From Rhizomys pruinosus (taxonomy: Eukaryota > Chordata > Mammalia > Rodentia > Spalacidae), in the NCBI GenBank assembly GCA_009823505.1, contig VZQC01001592.1:828231-892230 (forward strand): a stretch of DNA of 64,000 nt. Reading direction: 5' to 3'. This document shows positions 30,240 through 43,792 of the stretch, piece by piece. Both the position numbers and the translations under genes were made by a program. The notes beneath the pieces were generated by a model, which saw nothing but the letters and a program-made list of their open reading frames with translations, did not search any database and was not told the origin of the DNA. The first letter of the stretch is position 1, and each line of letters starts with the position of its first letter.

Positions 30240-30441
30240 GGGGCTGGAGAGATGGCCTAGCGGTTAAGAGTACCAACTGCTCTTGCAGAGGACCCGGGTT
30301 TGATCCCCAGCACCCACATGGCGGCTGAGGACCGTCTTTAACTCCAGTTCCAGGGGAATCCGACACCCTCTTCTGACCTCCGGGTGCACAAACCTACATG
30401 CAGACAGTACACTCATACACATGAAAAATAATTAAAAAAAG
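30240..30441 (+). mobile_element. B2 SINE, sense
   Basis: It starts ggggctggagagatggccta, has cccgggtttgatccccagca and ends in an A-rich tail after actcatacacatgaaa. Confidence 0.93.
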
Positions 30442-30534
30442 AAAAACCTTTAATAAAGAAGAATAAAGGTGCCCAAAGGTGCCCAGAGATGAGGCTGATA
30501 CGGCTGGGCTGGTCCCCTTGGCTCTGACCTGTAG

Positions 30535-32279
<1,745 letters not shown>

Positions 32280-32746
32280 GTTGTGAGATGTGCATGTGTG
32301 TGCGTGAGTTCATGTGTGTGTGTGAGTTCATGTGTGTGCATGAGTTCATGTATGTGTGTGTGTGAGTTCGTGTGCGTGCGTGAGTTCGTGTGTGTACATG
32401 AGTTCATGTGTGTGTGAGTTCATGTGTGTGCATGAGTTCGTGTGTGTGTGTTTGTGTGCGTGCGTGAGTTCGTGTGTGTGCATGAGTGCATGTATGTATG
32501 TGAGTTCATGCGTGTGCATGAGTTCATGTGTGTGCATGAGTTCATGTGTGTGCATGGTGCTTGAAGTTCATTTGTGTGGCAGAGTAGATGTATGGGAGCA
32601 TGAGTTCATGTGTGGTGCGTTGCAGTTTCGTGTGTGTGAGTTCGTGTGTGGTGAGTTCGTGTGTGGGTGCGTGAGATTCATAATGTGCATGAGTGCAGTG
32701 TGGTGAGTTTGTGTGTGTGTGTGTCTGTGTGTGTGTGTGTGTGTGG
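32280..32746 (+). repeat. TG-rich tandem repeat, ~16-bp units (tgtgtgcatgagttca)
   Basis: About 25 irregular copies of tgtgtg(c/t)(a/g)tgagttc(a/g), ending in a pure (TG)n run at 32708-32746. It is purine/pyrimidine alternating. Confidence 0.93.
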
Positions 32747-32834
32747 TGTGATAGAAAGTACACGCCCACTCCTGGATGTGTGTTTAGAAGTCAGAGGACA
32801 GCCCCCAGTGCTCTCTCTCTCAGATGCCATCTAT

Positions 32835-33112
32835 TTTTGTTTTTGAGACAGGGTGTCTCACTTACCAGGAGCTCGTAGAGAGGCTAGCCTGGCTGGCCAG
32901 CTAGCCCAAGGGATCCACTGTTCTCCCCCCAACCTCACCTCTCCCCCCCCACAGCATGGGGACTAAAAGCTCATGCCACCATGCCTGACTTTTTTGTTGT
33001 TGTTGTCGTCGTTGTTGGTATTTTTGAGACAGTGTCTCCCTTTAGTCCCAGCTAGCCTGGAACTCATTGTAGACCAGGGTGGCCTTGAACTCACAGAGAT
33101 CCGCCTGGCTTT
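32835..33112 (-). mobile_element. Two adjacent B1 SINEs, antisense, with a (TTG/GTC)n tract
   Basis: The first copy runs from gagacagggtgtctcac to ccaccatgcctgac. The second starts after tgttgttgttgtcgtcgttg with gagacagtgtctcccttta and ends at gagatccgcctgg. Both are incomplete. Confidence 0.8.
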
Positions 33113-33204
33113 TTTAAAAAAGAAAACATGAGTTCTAGGAATTGAATATAAAGGTCTGTGGTTTGCAAGGCAAGTATTTAGACAGGATCACCTCACTCCC
33201 CAGC

Positions 33205-33800
33205 CTGGGCAAGCCATTTTCAGGCTATCACCCTCCCAGCCTGGAAAGCATTTCAGGCTGATCACTCCCCAGCCTGGGCAAGCATTTAAAGCTGATCACC
33301 TCCGCAGCCTGGGCAGTTCAGGCTGATCACCTCCCCAGCCTGGGCAAGCATTTCAGGCTGATCACCTCCCCAGCCTGGGCAGCATTATCAAGGCCTATCA
33401 CCTCCCCAGCCTGGCAGCGATTCAGCTGATCACCTCCACAGCCTGGGCAAGCATTTAAGGCTGGTCACCTCCCCAGCCTGGGCAAGCATTTCAGGCTGAT
33501 CACCTCCCCAGCCAGGGCAAGCATTTAAAGCTGATCACCACCGCAGCCTGGGCAAGATTCGCTGATCACCCCCAGCCTGGCAAGCATTTCAGCTATCACC
33601 TCCCCAGCCTGGGCATAGCGATTGTCAGTCTGATCACCAATACCCCCAGCCTGGGCAAGACTTTCAGGCTGATCACCTCCCCAGCCTGGGCAAGCATTTC
33701 AGCTACCCCTCCCCAGCCGGGGCAGCATTTAGGCTGATCACCTCCCCAGCCTGGGCAAGCATTTGAATGCTGATCACCAGTCCCAGCCGGCGGGCAGGTT
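33205..33800 (+). repeat. Minisatellite, 35-bp unit, ~17 copies
   Basis: Units alternate ggctgatcacctccccagc and ctgggcaagcattt. It contains the 6-bp palindrome TGATCA in each copy. Many copies have single-base losses. Confidence 0.92.
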
Positions 33801-34139
33801 TAAGGCTGGTCTACCTCCCGAGCCTGGCAAGTTTAATCACTGATAAACGTAAACAGACTGCTCATGAACGTCATAAGCGCCCATGCACCTCCGTCTTCCT
33901 GCTGGCTTTGTGCTCACCCCATTCATTTACTTGCTGACACGTTACCCATCCAGTGTCAGCCTTTCAAGACAAGCCCCCCCCATCCATGCACCCTCCCTGT
34001 TGGGAACTCACGGTGGCACTCTGGACACTTGATGTCATACCAGCTCTCCCAGTTCGGCCAGGACCCACCCCAAGAACACCATGCCTTCAGCTGTCCTGTC
34101 CCCCTGTCTTTCCTTGTCCTTCAGTCTTAACAAGTCATT

Positions 34140-34402
34140 TCTTTTTTTATAGATTTTTTTTTAATTTATTTTTTGTGTATGAGTGTACGTTCTGCATGTA
34201 GGTGCCCGCCCCTGGTGCACCCTGTTGTGCAATAGCCACAGAGGTCCGAAAGGGTCCTCTCGGATTCCCCTAGAACTGGAGGTTCTCCCTGAACTCGATT
34301 ACAGAATGAGTTCTAGCCGCCAAATGGGGTGCTGGGGATTGAACCGGGTACTCTGCAAGAGCCGTGTGGTGCCGCCTCAACACTAAGCCCTCTCTCCAGC
34401 CC
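34140..34402 (-). mobile_element. B2 SINE, antisense, with small indels
   Basis: A T-rich start is followed by gtatgagtgtacgttctgca, ggtgctggggattgaacc and ctctctccagcccc. Confidence 0.88.
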
Positions 34403-34409
34403 CGTCTGA

Positions 34410-37400
34410 ACGTATTTTTTGTAAACTTTTTTTCATCATACATAGGTATGTTTATTTTTGTTTAACCAAACTGTAACCTGTGTTACCCCGCCCATCCCCA
34501 CACACACATCGAGCTTCTGCCAGGCAAAACATGCTTTTCATCTCTTTCTCATCTTGTCTCATATTTCTCCATGTAGGAAGTTGACTGTTTTGAGGCGAAG
34601 TGCTGTTTCAGTCAGACTTACTTTGATGCAGTCTTTTTGGTTGTTTGTTGGTTGTTTCCCAATGTGCATCTCCCAACTGTTTGGACAGAGATCTAAGGGG
34701 GCCTGCACAAGAATACTTACAACCTACTGTAATTGAAACTCGCATCCACAATGATTGGATCCATGTTGTCGTTTGTTTGTCTGGGAGCTGTGTTACTTCA
34801 CTCAGCCATTATGTCTTCTTCAGCTCCAGCCATTTTCCTGCAAAGCCTTTGAGTGTCGTCTTATTTATGGCTGCATAAACATCCATTGTGTAGATGTACC
34901 ACACTTTCTCTATCCACCATCAGTCTTAGGGGCATTTGGATATGGTTCGCGCCTTGGCTATGTGAAGCAGAGCCTGAAATAAACAGGCCTGTCAGTCTAT
35001 CGTCATGACGGTGGGTGAGTCTTGAGGGTACCTTATGGGCCAGCGAGTGTCTGGCGGTGTTCGGTGTGCTAGTTCATTTCCATTGTTTCCAAGTGTTCTT
35101 CACACTGCTTTTTCCATAGTGACTGTACAAGTTTACATTCCCACCAGCAGTGGAAATGAGATGTTCCCCTTCCCCACAAACCTCTCACGCAGTATTGGGA
35201 AAATTCATTTGTTTTCCTTGAATCCTATCCAGTCCTTTGAATAAGATGATTATCGTTTTTAAAGTGGTTTTGATTTGATTTCCTATGTTAGTGCTTTGAA
35301 CCCGTCGCAGTGGTTATCACACCATCTCTATTTCCTCACTTTGAAAGTCTCTGTTCAGTGCTTTGCTCCCATCTATTGAGTGGGTCATTGTTTTCTTTTT
35401 TTCTCGTTGTTTTTTGAGAGTATTTAATAGTTCTGGAAATCAATGCTGTATGAGTGTTCTCTGCGGTGTGAAGTTTTCCTCCACCTGTGGGATTTTTTTT
35501 CTTTATTTTTTCCTGTATTGTTTCTTTCGATTTACAGAATAGCTTTTGAGTTTAAGGAGGTTCCGTTTGTCAATTGTTGACCTAATTCTTGCGCAGCCGC
35601 TTCCCTGATTTAGAAGTCCTTTTCCCTAAGCCTAGCTGGCTTGTAGTCGGCTGCCAAACTTTTTCTATCGATCGACCGTCGAGTTTTGGGTTTACGTTGA
35701 GGTCTTTGATCAGATCGTGGAGTGTGACGTTTGTACAGGTGGGAGAGGTATGGTTTTTAATTGCATTATCTTTCTAGAGTGGTGATCCCGCTTTGCCAAC
35801 ACCATCTTGCTGAATGCTGTCTTTTTATCCATTGTTATTCTTGGCCCCCTGGTCAAGTATGAGATAGCTGAAGATTCGTGTGTGCTAATTGATCTTCGGT
35901 TTTGTTCCATGTGTCAACACGGTCCTGTTTTTGTTGCCAAGACCAGATGGTTTTGTACTATGTTAACCTGACGTTATAGTTGCCTGGTAGCTAAGTTGAA
36001 TCTGGATGAGATCGCCCCTGTGTAGCTCTATTTACTCACGGGATTGATTTGGCACTATTGTGGTGTCTTTGTATGTTTCCAAATAAATTTAAGGACTTTT
36101 TTCAAGCCTCGTGAAGAAACTCTTGTGGGATTTTGATTGGAATACGTTGAATCCTATCAAGAGTTTCGGTAAAGTCGGACTTTTATTTTACAATGTTAGT
36201 TTCCCAATCCGTGAGCAGGGAGGGTTTTTTCATCTTTTATCGTCTTCTTCAATTTTTTTTAAAGGTTTAAATTTTTGTTATAGAGATCGATGGTATCTTT
36301 GGTTGAGTTGCTTGTGCCTAGTATTTTATTGTTATTTGCAGGCTAACGTGAAGTGGGAAGGTCTTTCATATTTATGCTTTCTCCAGCTGTTCTTGGTGTA
36401 AAAAAGGCCATTGATTTTTTATTTTTCTAGGTTAATTTTGTATCCTGCCACTTGCTGAAGACTGTTAATCGTTTCTAGGAGTTTTTCTGTGGAGTTTTGT
36501 TAGCATCTCTTAAGTGAACAGTCATATGCACCAAATAGGGATAGCTTCGAACCCTCTTTCCAGTGAGTATCCTTTATTATCTTTTCTTTGCCTGATTGTT
36601 CTGCAAGGTTTCCAAGCACGGTTGAAGATCGAGAGGCGAGGAAGACAGGTGGGCAGCCTTTGGCAAGTTTCGCTACCAGTTTAAAGGTGACATGTTTTTC
36701 TTTGTCACCGTTTCCCACGTTTAGGATGGTATTGGCTGTGAGTTTGTCACTGAGTATGGCTTTTGATTACTTGAAGAATGATCCCTCCAATTCCAATTCC
36801 TTCTGGGATTTAAGACATTGGAATGGATGGCCTGGATTTTGTAAAGGCTTTTTTCAGCATTCATATTGAGATGATGGGGTGGTTTTTGTCTTTGATTGCC
36901 GTTTATGTGTTGTGTATTGATGTTTTATTTGTTTTCAGATATTGAACCATCCCTGGCATCTCTGGTATGAATCCAACTGTAGTCATATCGGATGCATACT
37001 TCTTGATTGGGTCTATGCATTTGCATGATCCTGATGTTGATAGATTTTGGCATCTTGTGTGTCATATAGGGATTGGTCTATAATTCTCTTTTTTAGTTAG
37101 TATCTTTGCCTGATTTTTGGAAATGAGTGATTAGGCGGGCTTCTAGAAGATATTGGGGAAAAATTCTCCTTGATGTATCCTTTAAACAGTTTCATGCTAC
37201 AATGGTTGTCGGACTTTTGAAATGTTTTATGAATTCTTCTGTGAAACCTTTGGATGGCCGGGCTTTTTTATTGGGAGGGTTCTTACTAAATCCTCTATTT
37301 TCTTCATATTGTTATGGGTCCTGTTTTAAGCTGATGTCTCTCTTGGCCGAGCGTTGGTGATTCCAGACTTTAAGATCATTCATTCCATTTCTTCTAGGTT

Positions 37401-38930
37401 TTTCAACTTGGTAGAACGTATATGTTCTTTGTAATATTCCCCCCCCCCCCCCTATGATTTTCTGGATCTTTTCTTGGTCTGTTGTGATTATTTCCCATTT
37501 CACACGGGCGGAGTGTATTGAGTTTGAAGATTCCTTCTTTCTTTTGGTAAACTGAGCTAGAGGGTCTATCTTGTCTATTTCTTGAAAGAACCAACTTTTG
37601 GATGGCACTGATTTTTTTTTTTTTGTATTTGCCGTTTTTCTATTCAATTGATTATTTGCTCTGGATTTTAATATTTCTTCTCCTGTCTGTTCTTAGGGTT
37701 CATCTGTGTTTCCTCTCAAGTGCTTTAGCTTGTAGTGTTAGATATTCACTGTGCTCTTTCTGTTTTTCTAATGTAGCACCCAGAGTCTAGGAAACTTCCC
37801 TCTTGGATCTTTTAAAGTATCCCATATGGTTTTTTGTTTGTATTGTCATTGTCATTCAGTTCGGAATGCTTTTTATTCTTCTATCTCGTCTTGAACCATT
37901 CATTATTACAAGAGTGTAGGTTGTTTAGTGTCCTGTGTCTGTAGGACAGGAGAGGGCTTTCCTGGTGTTGATGTTGAGCTTTATTGCACTGGGTCTGATA
38001 AGAGGATGTATAATTATTCAAACTTTTTGTATTTTGGAATTATTGGAGCTTTCTTCTGTGTCCCAGACTGTGGTTCACGATTTGTGGGAAAGTTCCATGG
38101 GGTGCTGAGGTAGAATAGTATTTTCTTAGGTAATATGATAGGAATATTCGGTAGAGGTCATGAGGCCATTGGTGTATCATCAATATCGGTGAGTTCAATG
38201 ATTCACTCATGTTTATTGTTGTCCGTTGACCTGTCATCAAGGGAAAAGTGGGTTGAAATACATCCTACTAATGAGAGTAACTTGGGTTAGATCCCGTGTG
38301 ATGTGGTCCCTGAGAAAGCAATTGTCTTTATAATTTGTTGCAACTAGGGAAATTTGGTGAATATATAGTTTATATTGTGAAATACTTCTATGGTGGGGAA
38401 TCTGTTCCTTTGATAACAACATTTAATGGTCCTTCTTTCTTGTCTGCATTTCTTTCTTTTTTTTTTTTTTTTTTTTGTTATTTTGACCAGGGCGATGTCC
38501 CTGTAGCCCCCAGCTGTCCTGGAGCTCACCGCTAGTAGAGCCAGGCTGAGCCTTGAACTCACAAGATCCCCTTGCCTCTGCCTCCCGTGCTAGGGTTTAA
38601 AGGCGTGTGCACTCACGCCCGGCGATTGTCCTTTTATTTGAAGTGTATTTTGTCCTGATTATAAAATGCACAACCGCTTTCTTTTGGTACACCATTGCTT
38701 TGGAATATTTTTTCCACCCTTCTCCCTAGAGTGTGTGCTGTTCCTTGAGAGGTAAGGCGGTGTTTCTTTGTAGACAACATATCGTGGATTCTCCCAAGAT
38801 CTAGTCTTTGATTGGGGAATTTTGTCCATTAATATTTAAGGTTCATGACTGATGGCTTGGTTTGAGGTGTGCTATCATGTCCTTATTATCTCATATTGCG
38901 GTTGGGGTTAGGTTTACTTCTGAAGAGTGC
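34410..38930 (-). mobile_element. Long L1 LINE copy (ORF2), antisense, non-coding
   Basis: The reverse strand follows L1 ORF2 order: ttacattcccaccagcagtg, gagtttaaggaggttccgtt, ccaacaccatcttgctgaat, ttttgttccatgtgtcaaca, and near the far end catttaatggtccttcttt and attaatatttaaggttcatg. Stops and indels break all frames. A B1 is inserted at 38451-38627. Boundaries are approximate; the distal part to ~40060 may include ORF1/5' sequence. Confidence 0.85.
38451..38627 (-). mobile_element. B1 SINE, antisense, inserted in L1
   Basis: A T run is followed by ggcgatgtccctgtagcccc, gagccttgaactcacaag and cactcacgcccggcg. It contains several single-base changes. Confidence 0.85.
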
Positions 38931-40164
38931 TTTATTGTTAGATCTTTCCTAGGGTGACTGGAGGTGGTTGCTCCGGTGCGTGTGGCTTTGATTGCTTCAA
39001 GTATTGTCTAGTTCTACTATTTTCTACTTCTTTTTGGCTTTTCTCCATCTCTTCTTGTAGCTCTTTCTTGTCGGCTGGTTGTTTCCTTATCTTTTTCAGC
39101 ATGGGATCTTTTCGTGTTTTCTGCTTCCTTCCGGAGCTTTTCATTCTACTCTCCATCCTCTCCTCAACTCCCTCTAGTCCTTCTTAGTATCTTCATTCCT
39201 CTTGTCGTGTTCTTATGATTGTTCTTTAAGAATCTTAAATTCTTTAAGTATATTCCCAATTGTATTTCTGATGTCTGTGGCCTGGGGCATCCCAGAGGGA
39301 TCCCACTTCAAGGAGTCGTCCATAGGGTTGGTATAGCTTGGGCGTGAAGATTATCCCTGCCTTTCCAGATTTGTGCTCTTCTTCGGGATCGCTGGCATAT
39401 GGGCTTCTCCTTGCCATATTCCAATGTGAGTCCGATGCCGCTCTTCACTGTGGTTGAAGACTTGCTTTGCTTGCCTCCTTCAGAAGCCTTTGTAATCCAG
39501 GTTGGCAGGGGCGGGGGGGGTTAGCTCTTCACCCCTGCCTGGGTACCCGTTCCCGGGCCTCAGGAGACTTCAAATCTCAAGACTCACACCAACCCACCTT
39601 TTATACCAGTCGGGAGGATAACTCCACCCCAAACACCCACAAAAGCATCAAGCCAAAGCCAGCTGGATTAAGGATCAACAATCAGCCTTGCTGAGGCACC
39701 CAGTTCACCGTACCTGCCTTTCCTGCTCTTCCTTTGCTGGCCTCAGGAGACCTCCTTAACAAGTCTTAAAGGGTTTGCTACTCCATAAGGACTTGCTACT
39801 CAATGTTCTCCTGCAGACTTGGGCCACACCTTCTTGGAAGAGGCCCTGGAAAAAGGTGCTAGACGTGGTCTTGCCTACAGCTGGTCAGCTTCAGGTGCCT
39901 CGTCCCACCATGGTGTTGATCTTGATCACCTGCTCAAGTCGCTCTCTGCCCCCTCCCGTCTGTATTAGATCAGCATTCGTGGAAAGACATAATGTGATTT
40001 TGCAACAGTTTTCTGATGTTGAGCAAATGTGCATCTCCAGCCATCACATCCATTGATCCAGCCTGTGTCTGCTGCCTTCTACTCTGGGTCCCTCTGCTTC
40101 CTTAGGTTCTGAAGGCTGCCCAACTCGAGTTGAGATCGAGTTCCCTGGTTTGGTGGGCATGCCT
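38931..40164 (-). other. Possible 5' part of the L1 or other repeat; unassigned
   Basis: A lysine/glutamate-rich reverse frame (38938-39156) has coiled-coil character and could be L1 ORF1-like, but I cannot confirm it. 39467-40164 is GC-richer and unassigned. Confidence 0.35.
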
Positions 40165-42806
40165 GTCCGTCACTGTGACTGTGCTCCATTGTCCTCCCTC
40201 CTCCATTGCGCAATGACTGTGCTCCATTGTCCTCCCAGCCTCCACTGCACAGTGACTGTGCTCCATTGTCCTCCCAGCCTCCACTGCAGAGTGACTGTGC
40301 TCCATTGTCCTCCCAGCCTCCACTGCACAGTGACTGTGCTCCATTGTCCTCCCAGCCTCCACTCCACTGTGACTGTGCTCCATTGTCCTCCCAGCCTCCA
40401 CTCCACAGTGACTGTGCTCCATTGTCCTCCCTCCTCCACTGCACAGTGACTGATGCTCCATGGTCACTCTCCTGCCACCTCCACTGAGCTAGTGCTCCTT
40501 GTCCTCTCCGCCTCGCACTGCGCAGTGGCTGTGCTCCATTGGTCCTCATCAGCTCCCTGCCAGTGCCTGGGCTCATTGGTCCTACCTCCAGCCTCCACTG
40601 CAAAGTGACGGGCGCCATTGTCCCGCAGCCTCCGCGCCGCTACCCAGCCTCCACTGCACAGCGACTGTGCTCCATTGTCCTCCCAGCCTCCACTCCACAG
40701 TGACTGTGCTCCATTGTCCTCCCTCCTCCACTGCACTGTGACTGTGCTCCATTGTCCTCCCTCCTCCACTGCACAGTGACTGTGCTCCATTGTCCTCCCT
40801 CCTCCACTGCACTGTGACTGTGCTCCATTGTCCTCCCAGCCTCCACTGCACAGTGACTGTGCTCCAATATAGTCCTACCCCTCCTCACGTTCACATTGCT
40901 GTGCTCCATTTGTCCTGCCCTCCTCCACTGCACAGTGACTGTACTCCATTGTCCTCACCATCCGTACACTTAACAGTGGAACTGTGGCTCCATTGTCCTC
41001 CGCCTCCACTCACAGTGGACTGTGCTCCTGGTCCTCCCAGCCTCCACTCCACTGTGATTGTGCTCCGTTGTCCTCCCAGCCTCCACTCCACTCCACTGTG
41101 ACTGTGCTCCATTGTCCTCCCAGCCTCCACTGCACAGTGACTGTGCTCCATTGTCCTCCATCCTCCACTCCACAGTGACTGTGCTCCATTGTCCTCCCAG
41201 CCTCCACTGCACAGTGACTGTGCTCCATTGTCCTCCCAGCCTCCACTCCACTGCGACTGTGCTCCAATGTCCTCCCAGACTCCACTGCACAGTGACTGTA
41301 CTCCATTGTCCCTCCCAGCCGTCCACTTCAACTGTTGACTGGTGCTATCCTTGTCCTCACCAGCATCCACTAGCACATACTGTGCTCCATAGTCCTTCCC
41401 GCCTCCACTCGCACTGTGGCATGGCCTCCATTGTCCTCCCAAGCCCCACTCCCTGTTACTTGTGCGCCATTGTCCCTCCCTCCACTGCCTGTGGACTTGG
41501 CTCCATTGTCCTCCCAGCCTCCACTGCACGGTGACTGTGCTCCAATGTCCTCCCAGACTCCACTGCACAGTGACTGTGCTCCATTGTCCATTCCCACAGC
41601 CTCCACTGCGACTGTTAGTGTACCCAGTGTCTTCCCAGCCCTCTGCACCGTGACTGTGCTGCGTTGGCCGCACTCCTCCCCTCTGACACAGGTGACTGTG
41701 ATCATTGTCCTTTGTCGGTCCTCCACAATGCACAGTGACTGGGCGTCCATTGGTCCTCCCCTCCTCCACTGAACTGTACTTGCGCATTGTCCTCCCCGCC
41801 TCCACTGCACAGTGACTGTACTCCATTGTCCCTCCCATCCTCAACTGCCGTGACTGTGCTTCCATTGTCGCTCCCAGGCCATATTCCACTACCACATGAC
41901 TGGTGCGCCATGTGTCCTCTCTCCTCCAATCAACTGCGATGTGCTCCAAATGGGGGGTGGTCCTGTCCTCCCAGCCTCCACTGCACAGTGCCTGTGCTCC
42001 ATTGTCCTCCCAGCCTCCACTCCACTGTGACTGTGCTCCATTGTCCTCCCAGCCTCCACTCCACTGTGACTGTGCTCCATTGTCCTCCCAGCCTCCACTC
42101 CACTGTGACTGTGCTCCATTGTCCTCCCAGCCTCCACTCCACTGTGATTGTGCTCCGTTGTCCTCCCAGCCTCCACTCCACTCCACTGTGACTGTGCTCC
42201 ATTGTCCCCCCCAGCCTCCCGGGCAACAGTGACTGTGCGCAATTTTTTTTGTTTTTTTTGTCCTCCTCCCTGCACAGTGACTGTGTCCATGCCCTTCCAG
42301 CCTCCACTGCACAGTGACTGTGCTCCATTGTCCTCCCAGCCTCCACTCCACTGTGACTGTGCTCCATTGTCCTCCCAGCCTCCACTGCACAGTGACTGTG
42401 CTCCATTGTCCTCCCAGCCTCCACTCCACAGTGACTGTGCTCCATTGTCCTCCCTCCTCCACTGCACTGTGACTGTGCTCCATTGTCCTCCCCAGCCTCC
42501 ACTGCACAGTGACTGTGCTCCATTGTCCTCCCAGCCTCCACTGCACAGTGACTGTGCTCCAATGTCACTCGCCAGCCTCCACTGCACGTGACTGTCTCCT
42601 TGTCCTCCTCCCACCTCCACTGCGCATGACTGTGCAGCCATGGTCCTCCCAGCCTCCACTGCACAGTGACTGTGCTCCATTGTCCTCCCAGCCTCCACTG
42701 CACAGTGACTGTGCTCCATTGTCCTCCCAGCCTCCACTGCACAGCGACTGTGCTCCATTGTCCTCCCAGCCTACACTCCACAGTGACTGTGCTCCATTGT
42801 CCTCCG
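40165..42806 (+). repeat. Minisatellite, 39-bp unit, ~65 copies (left, forward array)
   Basis: Unit: cagcctccactgcacagtga then ctgtgctccattgtcctcc. Variants have ccactccactgtgac or ccctcctcc. 42240-42270 contains a T run interruption. Many copies between 40440 and 42250 are frayed by single-base indels, whereas 42290-42560 is clean. The array ends at an ambiguous base (n, 42807). Confidence 0.97.
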
Positions 42807-43792
42807 NCCTCACTGATGACGGTCCTGGTTCACCCCCATTTGGATCCTGAGTCTTTATAGTTGAAGTTTTTGCATACCAAGCCTTGCATGAAGCCAGTGG
42901 TAGCCGGCCAGGGGCCAAAGCAGAGGGGCAATCATGCATGAACCATGGCAAGAAACCACCCCAGGGGTTACAGAGTGGAGTCAGCTGGCTCTGGATCCTT
43001 GACGGCAGACAAAGGGTTCCCCTTCCTGCGAGTGGCTGCGCTGGTGAGTCAGGCAGAGAAAGGGCTGCTAGCAGGGATGTTTAAAAGACCCAGTCAGCTT
43101 GCCTGGGCTTTCTGAACTAAACATGTGTTTCACTGCAACTAGATTTCTCCACAGGGCCGTGAGTACATCTCAGGACCCCGGTCTCTCTATAGGCGGTGGT
43201 TGTCCCAGGGAAGGCTCTAGAACCTGAAGCCAGAGGTGACTGAGAGCTCCTTGGCAGAAGGCCTGGGACCCCAGCCCCCATGCAAGCACCTCCTCATGTC
43301 CACAGCCAGGTGACTTCCAGAACCTCTCGCGTGTGATGGGAGAACTTGGGTGATACATGCAAAGCACCTGGAACCCAAGGGACCCTGCACAGCCCCAACC
43401 ATGCCACAATGAGGTGCCAGGTAAGTTCAGTGGTGTGCACCAATTTCCTGCCCAGCTTTTGGCCTGGAAACTCATGCTCCTATGCAGTGAGCACTTTGAC
43501 CATGTCCCCTTTCCATGAATAATGGCTGCCCATGCCTGCCTCTGCAGCACATGGCCCAGAGGAGGCTGCAGTGCGGATTGCTGATGCCGTGTTTTGGAGT
43601 GACCCATGGAGAATCTGGGCAGTGGCCCATGTGACGCCAAGAATGCTCCACACTGCTAACCGCCCGGCCACCACCTGCTCAGCCCCGGTTCCTGGGTCTC
43701 TGAAGGCCCGGAGACTGCCTGCTGCTTTGACCACTGGACAGGTTGTAGAAACAGGGCATGTGCCCTTCCTCTAGAGTTCCAGCCCAAAGCAT
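42807..43792. other. Spacer between inverted 39-bp arrays; unrecognised
   Basis: This ~1-kb unique segment lies between oppositely oriented arrays. It has a 156-codon reverse open frame (43170-43640) without domains I know. No Adcy5 exon is expected or seen here. An n lies at its left edge. Confidence 0.6.

Noticed and set aside
34410..38930. Active L1 element
   Set aside because: Reverse-strand frames are broken by many stops and indels. Even allowing for sequence errors no long ORF2 can be followed.
40891..42758. Reverse-strand frames of up to 551 codons rich in Trp-Ser-Thr repeats
   Set aside because: They arise from the 39-bp array (13 codons per unit), so the same peptide repeats without stops. 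No domain, start context or splice structure.
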